NCBI RefSeq assembly: GCF_028769735.1
Contig: NC_088170.1
Location: 55,895,585 to 55,959,584, forward strand
Direction of reading: 5' to 3'
Length of the DNA stretch: 64,000 nt
Source: Zonotrichia leucophrys gambelii
Lineage: Eukaryota > Chordata > Aves > Passeriformes > Passerellidae
Shown: one piece after another, positions 34,023 through 47,440 of the stretch
Layout of the letters: each line of letters starts with the position of its first letter
Position numbering within the stretch: position 1 is the stretch's first letter
Notes under the pieces: generated by a model
Databases searched by the model: none
Told to the model about the DNA's origin: nothing
Seen by the model: the letters and a program-made list of their open reading frames with translations, nothing else
Program-made: the position numbers and the translations under genes

Positions 34023-37000
34023 GCGAATCAATGCTGTAAAAAATAATAATCTAACAGCAATTTATTATTTTTTAATTCCATATTCCTAAAAAAGAGGAAC
34101 ACACTATCTAATATATGTAAATACCGTTTTCAGGAGAACCAGTAGGAAATGTGATGGGACAGTGTAGCTAGGCACTGAAAAGCTTGAAGATTTCATTGTG
34201 TAGTATTCATGATGAGTTTGGGCGGCCAAATCCCAAATGGATTTCAGTGGTTGCTTCATTCCTTGCTCAGTGCCACAGTCGTTCGATCTGAATTGCCCAA
34301 CACTTGCAAGGCCTTCTCCTGTTCAGCTGAAAAGCTGCCTAAGCTTGAGACCCACCATGGTTTAGAAGCAAGAACATATTTCAGAAGATGACAGGACTGG
34401 GTCTGAAAGTAAAAGCATTTGTAGCTATTTAATTTTATAATATGAATGTGTGGGAGAGAGTTTCTCATTACCTTGAGTAGTTAGAGAACTCACTTCAAGA
34501 AATGAGAAAGCAGATCTTCCAGTTTCTGACAGTCATGAACCCTTCCTGAACTTGTACTGCCAATTCTGACAGGAAACACAGAGAAGAGGGAAACAGGTGT
34601 GAAGGCCTCAGCTACGGCATGTGGAGACCTCAGCTAAGAAACCTATATAATTTTTTTAGGCTCCTAGGTCTATTGCAGTTTATTTATTCCATAATCAGTA
34701 TATTGTATAACCACTTTAGCAAATAATTAAAAGAATATTAGAAAGTGTGCAAGAGAAGACTGCAAGTTTCTATTATATTAACTGATGCTTACCTAAAAGG
34801 GAATGCTGTATGATGCAGTGGTCTTTTTGTCCCATGTCCCCTTCAGCAGACTTGGTTTCAGAAGTTTGTTCCAGCAGTGGGAATGAGGTCATGGTCATCC
34901 CAGACTCTTCCTGGGGCTTCCTCCATGCACTCTTCCAGGCAGTAGACTCTCTGAACTTCAGCCACAGCCAGAGTTGGAGCAGGCAAAATTTTCTGTGCTG
35001 ATATTACATCTGTATCCTTATGTTCATTCACTGATTGCAGCTAGCATGAGCACAAGCAAACTAAGCATCACTAGCAAAATATCTGGTGTGTTCCAGCAGA
35101 TTTTCTAATTTCCTTACCTCCTTGATTGCTATAAATTACATTAACAGGTAAAGCAGTTCTGGGGATAAGAGGTGAGAAAGGCATGAGGAGTATTAAGAAT
35201 TCTTGAAGTATCTCAGTATGGTGAAAAAGCTTTGCTGTAGTTGGGGTACTTCTCTTTTCACTTTCAAATATTCTCATTTTCTCAAAAACCCATTTAATAG
35301 TTGAACTTCTTGCCCACATTTTTATTTACTCAAGAGTCTAGACCACTGGTCACTGCAACATGTTGCTAAAAAATAAACTGCCTGGCCTCTATGAAAACCT
35401 GTATTGTGTTTTTCTGATGAAAAATCCTCTTTCTTTCATGAAAAACATTTTACCTTTTCAATTGTGTTGTTCCCTCAACAACAGAAAGATCCAGGTTGGT
35501 TCTCTCATCCTACCAAAAATTAAAAAAAAACCTAAAAGGTAAGGCTCCTCCAATTATACGGTGCAGTCTGTTATGTGGAGATAAAAATGCAAAGCAAAGG
35601 GAAAACAAGTGAGTCTTTAATTTGACTTGAGAGTCTGGAAAAGTAGTGACATCCCCGTCAGATTTGTGAAGGGAATTCTTTACTGAAAGTGATAACTAGT
35701 TGAATTACTCGCCATCCAGTATTGCCTGTTTAGACAACAGCAAATAAAAAGAAGGGGATTAGCAGGAGATGATTCTTCATGAATAATTTAACTGGCATAT
35801 GAGAAGAAATATACAGATTCGCAGTCCAGTCCTATATTGCTTGATCATTCAAATTTTGTACTGATTTCTCTTTGACTAAGGATTGCAGAGATGAGGTTTT
35901 TAAAATTTTTTCTTCTTTCCAGACTTCCACTTTCTTTAGACTACTGCAGATTTGTCCCTGTGATTTCCTTTTTTTTATTTTTCCTTTTAGACTCAGGTTA
36001 CCATTTTCTATTTCAAGACTCAATTAAGCTGAAGCATGGAATGCACTACAATTTCTTCAGTAGTTCTGGGAATACTGCTGACAAAAATATTCACTCAGCT
36101 ATCATTCAGTGTCAGAATATAGTTTTTCTATTTAATTCCTTGAAAAGTGCCCTGGAATACTACAGTGATTGTTTCACCTAAACATACTGGAGGTGGAGGA
36201 ATCCTTTGGTCCTCAAGTCACCTTGCGGTGCCATTGCATTCTGTTGGCAGAGAAACAGGAACAAACAACAACCATTATCTAGCTCTGTGTTTGAAAATGC
36301 ATCCTAAGAAGCTGCTGCTCAGAATTAACTTACTGTGATAGCCACTCCAAAGAAATAAAGATTTAGGGAATTATAGAAGCTAAAATCATGCCCAAAAAGA
36401 AAATTAAATAAAACCGAAACTTTGGCCAACTTTACCCACCTAATTAATTGGAGTTTCTGCAACTTTACATCTAAAATGTAAGAAAATAACCTAAGTTTCA
36501 AAAAACAAAATAAAGCCAGATAGTGGCAGTAGATTATAAAACTAAACAGAACATATTTGCTTTAAAAATAAACATTCATTCAAGGCAACTGGACATTTTA
36601 AGTCCTGAACACAAAATGTATGTTGGAAAATATAGCTATAAGTGAAGTAAAACTGATCCCAAAGAAGGTAAGAAGGTTTAAGTTTAGTTTCGGCACTGCT
36701 TCTAGGTCACAGGCAGGCCAGTTCACAATGCCTAAAGAGAATTTGTAAAGAGACAAGGTAGTTGTACAAGTACACTGCCACAGAAATCGTGCTTCATTTT
36801 GGCACATGATCTAACATTTATTGTGGAATTCACTGTGGCACAAAACAGCCAGTGAATTTGGATTCTAAGATAATGTGAGGGGAAAAGAGGTTTTGTTGTC
36901 TGGGTTTTTCATTCCATTTACCAGTAAAAATACAAGTCAAGCACTTCTCCATATGACCCATGGTAGCAAGCAAAATATTTTTTGCTTTCACGTAAGTGCA

Positions 37001-37379
37001 AAGAAGAGGAGGAAGATGTTCTCTGGGCTTTTACAATAATTCAGTATTAAGTTAATGACCTGCATTCTCACTCAGTATCTGCAACAGGAACTTTAAAGGC
37101 CTTAATGAGAGACAAGAAAAACCAGGGAGAAAGGAGAACTGACCTAGTGGTTTTGCAGAAGCTGGGAGAGAAAAAGTAGGAGAGAGGAAAGGTGGATTAA
37201 TTAGCTTTTACAGAAAACTTAATTTCATTTCCTCTTTTCATATAAAGACACAATCCTTGCATACTCAGCTTATGTTTAGAGGAACTTACTATTTCTTGCC
37301 TGGTTAAATTGTATTTATCCTTAGATGCTTTTACTCTCAGCTCCAGCCTCACTTGTGTCAATTCTGCTTTGGATTTATT
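34023..37379. other. Non-coding stretch, nothing recognised
   Basis: Scattered open frames of 60 to 96 codons on both strands, none with a domain. The longest, 96 codons at 35891-36181, overlaps a 63-codon minus-strand frame (35832-36023). No retroelement motif was seen. Confidence 0.55.
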
Positions 37380-37530
37380 TGATTGGGTTTTTGTTGTTTT
37401 CGGGGGAGGGGGGGGTTTATTTTTGGTTTTGGTTTTTGTAGTAGATGTGTTTTGTTTTGTTTTCTTTTGTTTTGTTTATAATGTTTTTCTTTTGGATGTG
37501 AGTTTATGAGTTTTGGGTTTTTTCCTCATG
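37380..37530. repeat. G/T-rich low-complexity tract
   Basis: The plus strand is almost free of C and A. It opens with G5-A-G8 at about 37401-37414, followed by TTTTG-type repeats. The 66-codon open frame here (37309-37509) is rich in Phe and Val because of this composition and is not considered a gene. Confidence 0.85.
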
Positions 37531-39629
37531 TCTCAGTCATTTGGCTAACAAAAGGAAAAGGCAGTTTTTCTTCTCAGCCTACAATTTCAAGCCTTCTCCT
37601 GATATAACTGTAGAGCTAGAAGGGGAAAAAGAATGAAAAATGTCAGTATAAAGAGGGTACCTTATTTACATACCTGTCACACAGAATAAATCCTTTTCTC
37701 CCCAGCTCCGCAGTGTATCCCCACAACACCCCAAAACACACAGGTCACTTCAGGGCCGCCTTTTGTTCTGGAGTAACACATGTCCATTAATCTCCTTTCT
37801 GATGAGACTTTGTTCATTCAGAACAGGTCCTATGGCAGTAGCAATCAAGCTGCCAATCCAGCTCAGACTTTCTTTCTGAGTGCTACTCAGGACTTCCTTC
37901 TTCCTCTGTTGAAATTGCCTGTTTATCCAAATCATCTGCTATACATTCCCAAGATCAGGCCTTATGGTGTCCAGTTCCATCAGTTCAGTCACACTAATTC
38001 TTTTCACCTCATCTGTACTGCTGATTCTTTATCACTGACACCAGTGGTCAAAAGGGATCTTCATTGCCCACAGGCAAGAACCACAGAGAAACAGCTCCCC
38101 CAAATGGGGCTGTAAACCTGAAGGATCCAACCTCACACTCCCAGACTTGCATTCTTATCCCTCTGCAAACATGGAGACTAGAAATACAAACTCATCTGTC
38201 AAGGTCTAATATTTTCCATGGTTATGGACTTAAATTAACAATTCACGTTCATAATGAAATGCAGAGCTCATATTGTGTGCTCTTTCTAAGTAAGGAAACT
38301 GTCACAAATGTTGAGTTTCCTGCTTTTTCTGGCATGTTCATATCGAGCCAGGAGAGAGCACAAGAAATACAAGCTCTATATTTGATTAAAAAATATGCAG
38401 GAACTTCTTCAGTGGAACAAAACGTATTTCCCAGAGGAAAAGACCTGCATTGCTGCTAATCTCAGTACTGCATGGTGGTCAGAAGAACAGTTTTCAGCAA
38501 AGAGACCATAGAGCACATATGAAATACACATCTACTAATACCCCATGGAGGTACTGTGTAAGAACCAGTAAAATACTTTGGACTTTCTTGTGAACTGCTT
38601 AGCTACCTCCTTGTTTTAATCATGTAGTTACTGGATTTCTTTTTTCTTTAAAGGGATAAAATGTATTAAATCCTAATAGGAAGAGAGTTCTGCATCTTGC
38701 AAAATTCACTTCTTGGAGGGAACTGTTTAACGTTGCATGAGAAAATTGATCTTGAAAAAAACATGCAATTTGTGTGCTTCAATCTTATACTGCAATGTGT
38801 TGTGCTATGTGGCTTGCATGTTTAAAAGATCAAGAGATTTTGCTTTAAAGGCTTAACAAAACTCTTTTTCAAGGCTAAAGATTGCATATTTCATGACTTC
38901 TTGCTCTATCATTTCAAGCTTTCTTAGATGAAAGTAAAACTGTTAGGCCAATAAATGTGGAAAGTCTGTTTGGACAGATCTTGTGTTTCTTGCTTTGTTC
39001 TTTTGTTCATTGTCAGTAGAAGAAAATAGCTAATAGCTTTGAACTTTTCAACCTCTGAAGGATGAAACCATGATTCGTGTAACTCTTCAGCACCTGAGTC
39101 ATTCTTCTTTTCTTTGCTACCAAGGGCAGTCATTACAGCTCCTCCCCATCTCTTTCTCTCTTTGCTGCATCTTTGTTAAACTGTCAAGGATGTTTGAAAG
39201 CAATATAGTTCTCCTTTTTTCTAACTTCAAAGTTTGCCTGTAGATTGATAACAGACTTCTTATTGATCTCTTCTGCACCAACACAATTCTTGCTTCTTTG
39301 TAAATACAACACAAGAGAGTACAGTACAGTGACAGACAGTTAACCAATATATACTTTCATCCTTTTAATCAGAACTGGGCAACAGAAGTTTGCTTTTTAA
39401 GTAAAAATTTTTAACAAGAAGAATAGCGTCTTCAAATGTGTCAAGCATTAAAATCTTTTTTTTCTGGATATCAAATGACATAGACGATTTCTCAGTTATG
39501 ATAACTGCAATCTCTCTTTCCCTTCAATTCCTCATGCTGTTGTAGGGGCTTAATCAAAAGTCATTGATTTTTGTGGGTTTGAGATAAGTTTGAGACATCA
39601 AGAGGAATGATGTCCTCTGTGCCAGCAAG
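37531..39629. other. Non-coding stretch, nothing recognised
   Basis: Two partly overlapping plus-strand frames (111 codons at 37780-38115 and 131 codons at 38064-38459) and two neighbouring minus-strand frames (69 codons at 38924-39133 and 76 codons at 39117-39347) are somewhat longer than the local average. None shows a domain or a convincing splice-site pair. Confidence 0.45.
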
Positions 39630-40177
39630 TGATTTGCCCTCTGCTTTGCTCTTGTGAGACCTCACCTGGAGTAAGTGCTGTGTCCCGGTCTGGGATCCTC
39701 AGTAGAAGAAAAATGTGCACCTGCTAGGGCAGTTCCAGAGGAGGGCATAGAGATGGTTAGAGAGCTGGGGCACATCTCCTGTGATGACAGACTGAGAGAG
39801 CTGGGCTTGTTTAGCCTGGCAAAGAGAACCCTTGGGGAAACATTGCAGCCATCCAGTATTATAAGGGGAAATATAAAATGGAGGGAAAGGGACTTTTTAT
39901 ATGGGCAGATAGTGGCTTAACAATGGCTTTAAAGTAAAACGGAGGAGATTTATATTAGATATCATGAAGTAATTCTTTACTCAGAGGGTACTGAGGGACT
40001 GGAACAGGTTGCATAGAGAAGTTGTGGATGATCCATCCCTTGAAGTTTTTGAGGCCCGTTTCAATGGGGCCCTGAGTGACCTGGTGTAGTGAAAGATGCC
40101 CTTGCTCATGGCAGAGGGATTAGAACTTGATGATCTTTAAGGTCCCTTCCAACCCAAAACATTCTATGATTCTTTAT
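39630..40177 (+). mobile_element. CR1 LINE, 5'-truncated, with the end of ORF2 and its stop
   Basis: This is the 3' part of an avian CR1 in plus orientation. It runs from CTCTTGTGAGACCTCACCTG at about 39650 through the GGCCCTGAGTGACCTGGT block to the 3' end at 40162-40176, CATTCTATGATTCTT, which is the octamer-type tail of CR1. The end of ORF2 is readable. Near 39760 the frame gives [11 protein letters not shown]. Near 39995-40088 it gives WNRL, REVVDDPSLEVFEA and GALSDLV, followed by TAG where the family ends. The two parts lie in different frames, so the copy carries at least one frameshift and is inactive. The last 90 bases are the 3' untranslated region recognised by the CR1 machinery. 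CR1 insertions usually lack target duplications, and none was seen. Confidence 0.92.
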
Positions 40178-41679
40178 AATTTAAGGCTGTCTGAATGGGT
40201 GCTTGACTTTGGATGTAGAAGCAAGACAGAGAACTGTATTAAAGATGTCATTACTGTGCCTTAGTTTTAAGCACTCATGTACAGGAGAATAATTTAAAAG
40301 TGACGTGGATGCACAAGTGATTTGCAGAATATGTCAGATAAATTAGTCACCTGAGAACAGAATCCAAAAGATCTATTAGATAAGCCAGGCAACAATCATC
40401 TTCAAAGACAGCATCTGCAATGCACTGCTGGACTTCAGAGCTGGAGCCCTGCTGTTTTCTCTGGTTTGGTCTCTTCAACTCCCTGACAGCCCCTTCTATT
40501 TTTGTCTGTTTCTCAAATCCCATTAATTTTGCACTGTCCATACAAAGGCCAACAGGATGGATTAAGAGCATCTATCCCCCCGCCCTCAATGTCATTGTGC
40601 CACTGACTTAATAGTTAGGGCACTTTTCTGATTCACCATCAGTCATGAGCCTTCTCAACTTTTAAATCCTGCTTCCTAAATTTTTCAGACACTTGATTAT
40701 TGTAGCAAAGAACATCTCTTTCTGCTATGTATTTGTTGCTCATATCTACATTCATTGACCAGCAAGATTTGATCTTGACTATCAGACCAGTCTGTATTAC
40801 TCTGCTGTAGGATCACTAACAGGTTGAGGTGACATCGTACTCCAGTTAAGTACCAAGTTATTTTTAGAGGGATTAATTTCAGAGTTACTGCATTTCCAAA
40901 GTGATGATGTTCTCTCCCTGTCTAGCCTTGATCAAGTGACAGTAGGGCTCAAATGCACTGTTCTCTTGTTTGAGTTTGGACAAATCATAGTTTTTGCAAA
41001 TACAAACTTCTATGGATCATAATTTTGACATTTTTGAAATGTACTCTATCAGTATTGAGGATTATTGTTTCCAAAATAATTTTTTTTAATAATTAATATG
41101 ACAATTCAAATAGAGGTTGATGCATTTTGTTTACTGTCTGGGCAGAGGAATACTCCATCTGTCTAAGTCAATGGACATCAGCCATTCTGAAATTATTCAC
41201 TGATAGTCCATAAACCTTTAGAACCTTATTGTGAACTACTGTCCTGATAAACTTATTACCTCATTAAACTCTTTAGAGAGAGGACTAGCAGGTTTTGATC
41301 TAAATGTAATCTAGAAGGCATTAACTTCCAGGAAAACACATCAAATTCTGAAATTCAAGTGTTTAAAAGATCCTGCCTATCTTCCAGTATTTCACACACA
41401 TGCTATAAAGTAGTATAGGTAAAGTTGCAGAATCAGTGTGGATTTTTACCCCACAGTCAAGTGTTGCAAAAACTATGAAAAGGTTGAAGGTATTATAAAA
41501 AATCATGTCCATTGAAACTCAAAGTCATATATAGCAGGCATGACAGTGAAATCACAGCCACAGGAAAAACCTTTAAGTGTTACCATGACAATGTATAGCA
41601 ATATTGGGATATCAAATGTGATTATCAATGTCACAAATAAGTGGCCAATCACAGACCTTTAGTAAGCTATTAATTTGTA
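40178..41679. other. Non-coding stretch, nothing recognised
   Basis: A 74-codon minus-strand frame (40347-40571) has a plausible mix of charged residues and ends beside a CAG/GTGACT donor-like site, but it has no upstream acceptor and no recognised domain. Confidence 0.5.
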
Positions 41680-42060
41680 TAATTACTACTCATATATTTT
41701 ATATTTATATAAAATTCACTTTTTTTTCATTTTTAAGACAATATTTTAATAAATGCAGTCAATGAAATAGCTTTGAAAAGGGAGGAATTATTTCTCAAAT
41801 ATTGAATATACCCTCAAAAAGCATTACTTTTGAAGTTACAGTTAGTAAGAACTCTAAAACAAAATTTTCTTTTGCAATGAGCATTCACAAATGGCACCTT
41901 AAACACCAAATAATTTTTGTTATTAACTATTTATTATATGTTGTCTATAATTTATTTTTATATTTTATTATTTTAATTATTGTATATATTTTAATAGCTT
42001 TCTTATTTTAATTATTAATTTTTAAATTTGTATTTAGCTTTGTATTATTTATTATGGAGT
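41680..42060. other. Extremely AT-rich patch
   Basis: Nearly pure A and T over most of 380 bases, with runs such as TTATTTTTATATTTTATTAT. A 69-codon frame within it is compositional noise. It is a candidate easily melted or matrix-attachment-type region, by composition only. Confidence 0.6.
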
Positions 42061-43329
42061 CTCATTTTACAGCTCCTCCCTTTTTTGCATTTTCACTTTG
42101 AAGTAAAGTACTTCAGTTTTCAGATATAGCTATTTTCTGGAGGTGCTAGTTTCTTTTCCAGTGAGAGACTATGGAAGATCAAGTTTGTAATCCTAATGTT
42201 CCCATTCAACAGCTAATGCTGCCTTATGAAATCCTTTTTTCTTCAGGACACTTTCCATAGGGCTGTTCTTCTTTATGTCTGTTTGTAATACCTGTGCCTA
42301 GTGACTAGTGCTTTTTGCAAGTAATTTAGGCTCTCAGCCATTGAAAATTCAGTCTTTAGTACAAAAGAGACTCAAGTAGGGTCTAATTTTAAAGAAGTTT
42401 TTTTGATTTTAAATATTTTTAAAGTAAAATTTATTCTCTTAATGTCAAAAGAAGCTAGTACTGCATTCTATATGACCCAAAGCAAGTTCTTGCCAAAGAA
42501 TAGATTATGATAAAATAATCTCATTTCATTGCTGCATCTGAATTTGTTTCATATGGAAGAGGCTGATGGATTATTATTTCATGACAGATCCTTCCACATC
42601 CAGCATGCTTGTATGAACACATACAATCTTTCTCCTCTGGTTGTCCTTCTTTTAAATAGCAAAAACTTTTGGCTAGCTATGAAAGACCTTGAATACTTGT
42701 AAAACATTTACAAACAGACCTCTCTGGAACTGTTTTAGAAAGGTCCCAGAAAATAGCAGCCCTAGGTATGCTCAATAAAACTCACATTCCTCACTGTGGT
42801 GGCATGACAAATGATTCAGTACTAAGAAAGGGGCTTGTCAAGGCCATAAAACATCAAAAAGGGAGAAAGCACTGAGATGGACGTGTATGAATTACACTGA
42901 TTCATGAATGCTAAGTTGCCCTTGGGCAGTGCTACCTCATGCAGCCAGCACTTATGCAGCTAATTAACTTTATGAAGGTAATTATTTTCAGAAGGATGAA
43001 CTGTTCTTGAACAATTCCTCCAAGTCTGGATATGCAAGGCTTTTCTTCAGACCTTGAAATAAATTCTTATTTGCAATTTTTTAATTCTTCAACAAATAAT
43101 TATTTATATAGTTGTAATATAAAACTTATATACATATGAAGTTTTTGGTTTTGTTATTTGGGTTTCTTTTTAAACTGGGAGTGAGGTAAGAATAGTCTCA
43201 TTCCATTCTGAAGCAACTTAAAATGTAAATTAAGGATTTCAAATATTTTCCCAGCTTAGTTAAAGTTCTTGGCAATAACAATATATTCACTGTATATAAT
43301 AATGATTGAGATATCAGAAATAACAACAG
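42061..43329. other. Non-coding stretch, nothing recognised
   Basis: AT-rich. Around 42920-43000 the sequence is less simple and contains CTAATTAAC and GGTAATTATT cores, with a conserved-element look but no proof. Confidence 0.5.
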
Positions 43330-43352
43330 TAATAATAATAATAATAATAATA
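43330..43352. repeat. (TAA)n microsatellite
   Basis: Seven perfect TAA units plus a partial one, in an otherwise non-repetitive AT-rich setting. Confidence 0.95.
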
Positions 43353-46300
43353 GTCACAGGTTGAGTCATATCCCAGATTGATCTACCTTACTAAGAAACT
43401 AACACCAAGTATTTGAAGAGTTGAGAAATTAAGATCAAAATAGTTCACATCCTTTTATATCTAAAAAATTGAGATGGTCACAGCAGCAATGATTCAGTGC
43501 CCTAATCAGCAGATTAAAGAGCCATATTTCAGTTTCCCCTCCTTTTTGTTCTTTTTAAATTTTTCTTTTGTCTTCTCTTATTTTTTGAAGCAACTTACAA
43601 CTATGTATTGCACAATGGAGCAGTTTTATCAGGGGGAAGAAAAAGCATTGTGCAACACAGGCTATTGTCTGGTGAGGACACTCAATGGTTTGTGTGTGAA
43701 GGAATTGCTTCCAGTGGACAGGACACTTGAGTCAATGCTCCCGAAATCCCTCTTGAGATATTGAGTGATCTAGCCAAAAAGTGATTATTCAACAGGAAAA
43801 TCCACAAATGCCAAAGGAATCTATGGGATATTTTTAATGAGGCTCCTCTGAGGAAATTCATCAGAAAAATCCGTGGCAGTTATGGAAAATAATGCCAGGC
43901 GTTTGATGACTTCTTGTTTGGGATCAGCTGTGTTCTGAGTGGTTTGTTATTCTCAAGTCTTGGTCACTTTTCTGTGTTAAAGCTTAATATGGCAAATACG
44001 TATCACAAAAATATTCTTGGCATCACTGAGGCAGGAAGCCAAAGTGCCCATGAAAGAGTTCTTAGTAGAAAATATGGAGACATGAAACTGGTAAGCTGCT
44101 ATCAGCCACCACACCAGTTTGGAAGAGGCAAGTTTATTGGCATCTCACAGCATTTATCATTTTATGCCTCCTCTTCCACTGAAAAATTCATTCATCTTCT
44201 CCAATTAGAAATTAATGTCTAGAATTTCCTGTAAACCTTCTCTCTTCTTCTCATTGATTATTAATTATTCTGTGAAATTTCAGGCAAGTAGGAACAGTCT
44301 TTCTGCATAATGTCATTAGTCAACATGCCTCAGTTTGGGTTTTTTTGCACATTGTGAAGCTCTGGAATATTGTTGTATAGTGATTCATAAATTTACCTAA
44401 GCAGGAAGCAATCAATCCTGGGGCTTAGCATTGCATGTAATAAAACCTGAACAGTTTTAATGCTTTCTATATAGGTAATGAAAGGTATACATTTGTTAAA
44501 AATCTAAAATATTTATAAGTCAGAAGAAAACTGGAAGCTCATCTAATCACTCTGGCAAATAGATATAGAATTTATGATTTTCAATGTACTGTAGAAACAT
44601 ACTCATTCTTAGAAAGCTAACTACTACTAAAGAATATTTTTGTAATAAAGATGGGCAGTCATTTTCTATATCCTGTCTTCAGCATACTGGTGCAGGAGAA
44701 CTGGAAAAGCACTAAGAAGCATCACTAAGGAGAAGATGGAAAGAACAAAGTGCATAGCTATTTCAGCTGGGCTATCATTTTTGAGTCAGTACACCCTTCA
44801 CTAGAAGTGCCTACTCGGAAATTTACCATTAAACCTCTGTATAGTGAGTCATTTCCAACCCACAAAAACCAAAATTACTCTAGAGCTTCCTAACTTTAAC
44901 CAGAAGCAGCAGAGTAGCAGAGTGAAAAGGGAAATTTGGCAAGCAAATAATCTCTATATTTATGCTCAGTGAACCACTGTTCTGTATGGAAAGGATGCAG
45001 ACTGAATATCTAGTGTGATCTTCACTTTCTATCAACAAATTTCTCCACTAACTAGCTGTAGTATACTTCAGATATTCTTGAACAGCAGATCCACTAAAAT
45101 TCTGCATGTGGTTTCAGAGTACCTAAAGCCAAGTCATGAAAGATTTAACTGTACAGCACACTACACAGATTAATCTGCTTCCATATTTCTGCTTTTAGTA
45201 AATACAGTCTTTAATATAGGTTCATGTGAGTACACAAAAAAAACCCCACAACAAAAATAATTGTCTATGTTTGATAAGGAAGTGCAAAGAACAGCCAGCT
45301 AATGAGGCTATACATTTTTTAGTGAAATGATGAAGAGATGCCCCATCAGTTTATTTCTACTCAACATTTTTTTCCCCTCATTTCCTTCAGGCACATAAGA
45401 CCAGATGAAGAATTGCATAAGAAAATTCTTGTCTCAAGTTTCAGACAGTCCTACTCACATCTGAATTTAAATAGTCTGATTAAACACTTTTTGTCCATTT
45501 TTTACAAAACTACTTGAGATTTCCCAAATCCATTTAGAATTTTTCTGTGTGTCCTCTGCTAGTGAATTGATCTCATTAACATATAAGCCTGAGAGTGCTC
45601 ATGTGAGCCCTAAAACTAATGTTTTCAACCTTGTGAATGATAGATACCCTGTGCAAACCAGAGAATGGTTATTAATTGAGAGAATGAAAGACGAAAAACC
45701 ACTGCAAGACAGTCTATTAAGTCATAGTAGTTTCTAATTTATTTTTAATTGAAATTTAAAAAAAGTGTTGTCTTATCCTTGTTTCTTGTCTGATATTTCT
45801 CTACATGTTGAATGCTCTAACCACCATAATATTGACTGTGTATTCACAATGCATACACAAAGTCTAACTGAAAAATGTAACACTGTAAGGAGAATAAAGA
45901 GGAAAAGAAGAAAGTCACTCTTACGGGGGGACAATAGTAAAGTCCTTCTTTTTTACTAGAATCTCAAGAGAAGAGATCTACCAGTCTTTCTGACTGCAGA
46001 ATGACACTTTGGAGTGTCTTGAGCAACACAGATAAAAGAAAGACACCTTTAGTGCTTTGATTTACTCAGGGGTATTACTAGCTGGAAATGCTGAAGTATC
46101 ACAGGTCTCCCTTTCATGTGGATTGATACAAGAAATGTATGTTTCAGAAACTGCCTGTTGTCTATGCTACAAGAATGCTTAATTTCACAGGGTAGAGGTG
46201 CAGAAATCTATCTTCCAAAATGTCAGCAGAACAGGATATTTTTTGGTAGATTTTCATCCCTGTCTCTAGTGATGACACCTTGTTGTTTAAATTACCCTAT

Positions 46301-47029
46301 CAAAAAATGTGTAATTAACAAGAAAGTTATTTTGGCAATATTCCTTTGTACATTAAAAATGAAAATGATGAATTTTATTAAACAATTACAGAGTCCTCTT
46401 TGTAGTAGTAGCTTAAATAAAGTATTGTGACTGGACATTTATTTCTTTCAACAGAGAATTTTGGATCCTCTATAAAAGGGAAAAGCTGGGCTAAACAATG
46501 ACATAAAAAGCTATGTAAAGGAATATCCAATTATATTTTGCTTAAAGATGAGGAAATCCTTTGTGATAACGTTACTGTCTACCTTTCTTGGCAAAACTTC
46601 ATACATGCTAGTTTACAAAGGGTTTTCTCTTGTGGGATTTCCTCAATAGAAAGCTAGTCTGATATTATCCCCAGCAGTAGTTCCCTGAAGAAATAAGTGT
46701 GCAGGGAAGGTGGTAAATCAGTCCAAGTTCTCACAATGTTACCTTCCTGCATATTTCTAGAGGATTTAAAAACGGCTCAGGTTTTACAGTCATAGATATT
46801 GCAGGGCAGGGAGGAAATGTTCAGAATTGCTTCAGGGAATTATCATTACTTGTAAGAGAACACAGAAGCCTTCACTGAAGTGAGGTGGATTTCTGATGGC
46901 TAAATCCAAGCATGCTATTCTAACACCTCTCTGCTCAACAGTGTTGTTTTCCTTTTTCTGCTTTAGCTCAGAAATTAGACTGCTTGTACAGGACATAGCA
47001 GATCTCAGTCACAAGGGCCTAAAGGAAAT
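43353..47029. other. Non-coding stretch, nothing recognised
   Basis: Open frames of up to 104 codons (46116-46430) and 102 codons (43914-44222) show no domain. No retroelement motif was recognised. Confidence 0.55.
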
Positions 47030-47440
47030 CTGCCCTGGACTTTAGTCCCATCAAGGGGTTTACTCTTCCTTCCCAGTCATTCCTGGGACCCCCAATCCTA
47101 ACCATACACGCAGGACCCCTACCAGCCTGGGGCCACCAGCCTCAGAGATGCTGTAGGAATGCCTGGGTGCTGCTCCAGCTCCCAAACAGGACTCTGTAAG
47201 GGCTCTTCTCCTGCAGGGATCCTGGGACGTGCATCATATCTTGCTCTGCCCCTCCTACAGCCCTCTCCCTGGGGCAGACCTTGGATGCACATTCCAGGCT
47301 GATCTCCAGCCTGACCTGGATCACCCTTTCTCTCTGTGTCCAGACCTTGTGGAACTACACGTATTGCTGAGGGCGTGGCCAGCCTCACCTCACTGTGCCT
47401 TGGCAGAATTAAACCTAAATGTTATTCTATGGCTTGTCCC
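47030..47440 (+). mobile_element. Possible decayed LTR or other GC-rich insertion
   Basis: A 400-base GC-rich block ends with an AATTAAA poly(A)-like signal at about 47407-47413, which is the composition and layout of an LTR on the plus strand. I could not find matching terminal TG/CA ends with target duplications and do not recognise the family. Open frames of 60 to 92 codons on both strands are products of composition. The same compositional signature is seen at 2905-3289, where the ends are better defined. Confidence 0.3.

Noticed and set aside
38064..38459. 131-codon open frame next to a 111-codon frame on the plus strand
   Set aside because: The two frames overlap in different phases, have no domain and lack supporting splice or promoter signals.
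40347..40571. 74-codon minus-strand frame with a donor-like CAG/GTGACT at its end
   Set aside because: A stop lies directly upstream of its first Met, there is no acceptor, and the protein is not recognised.
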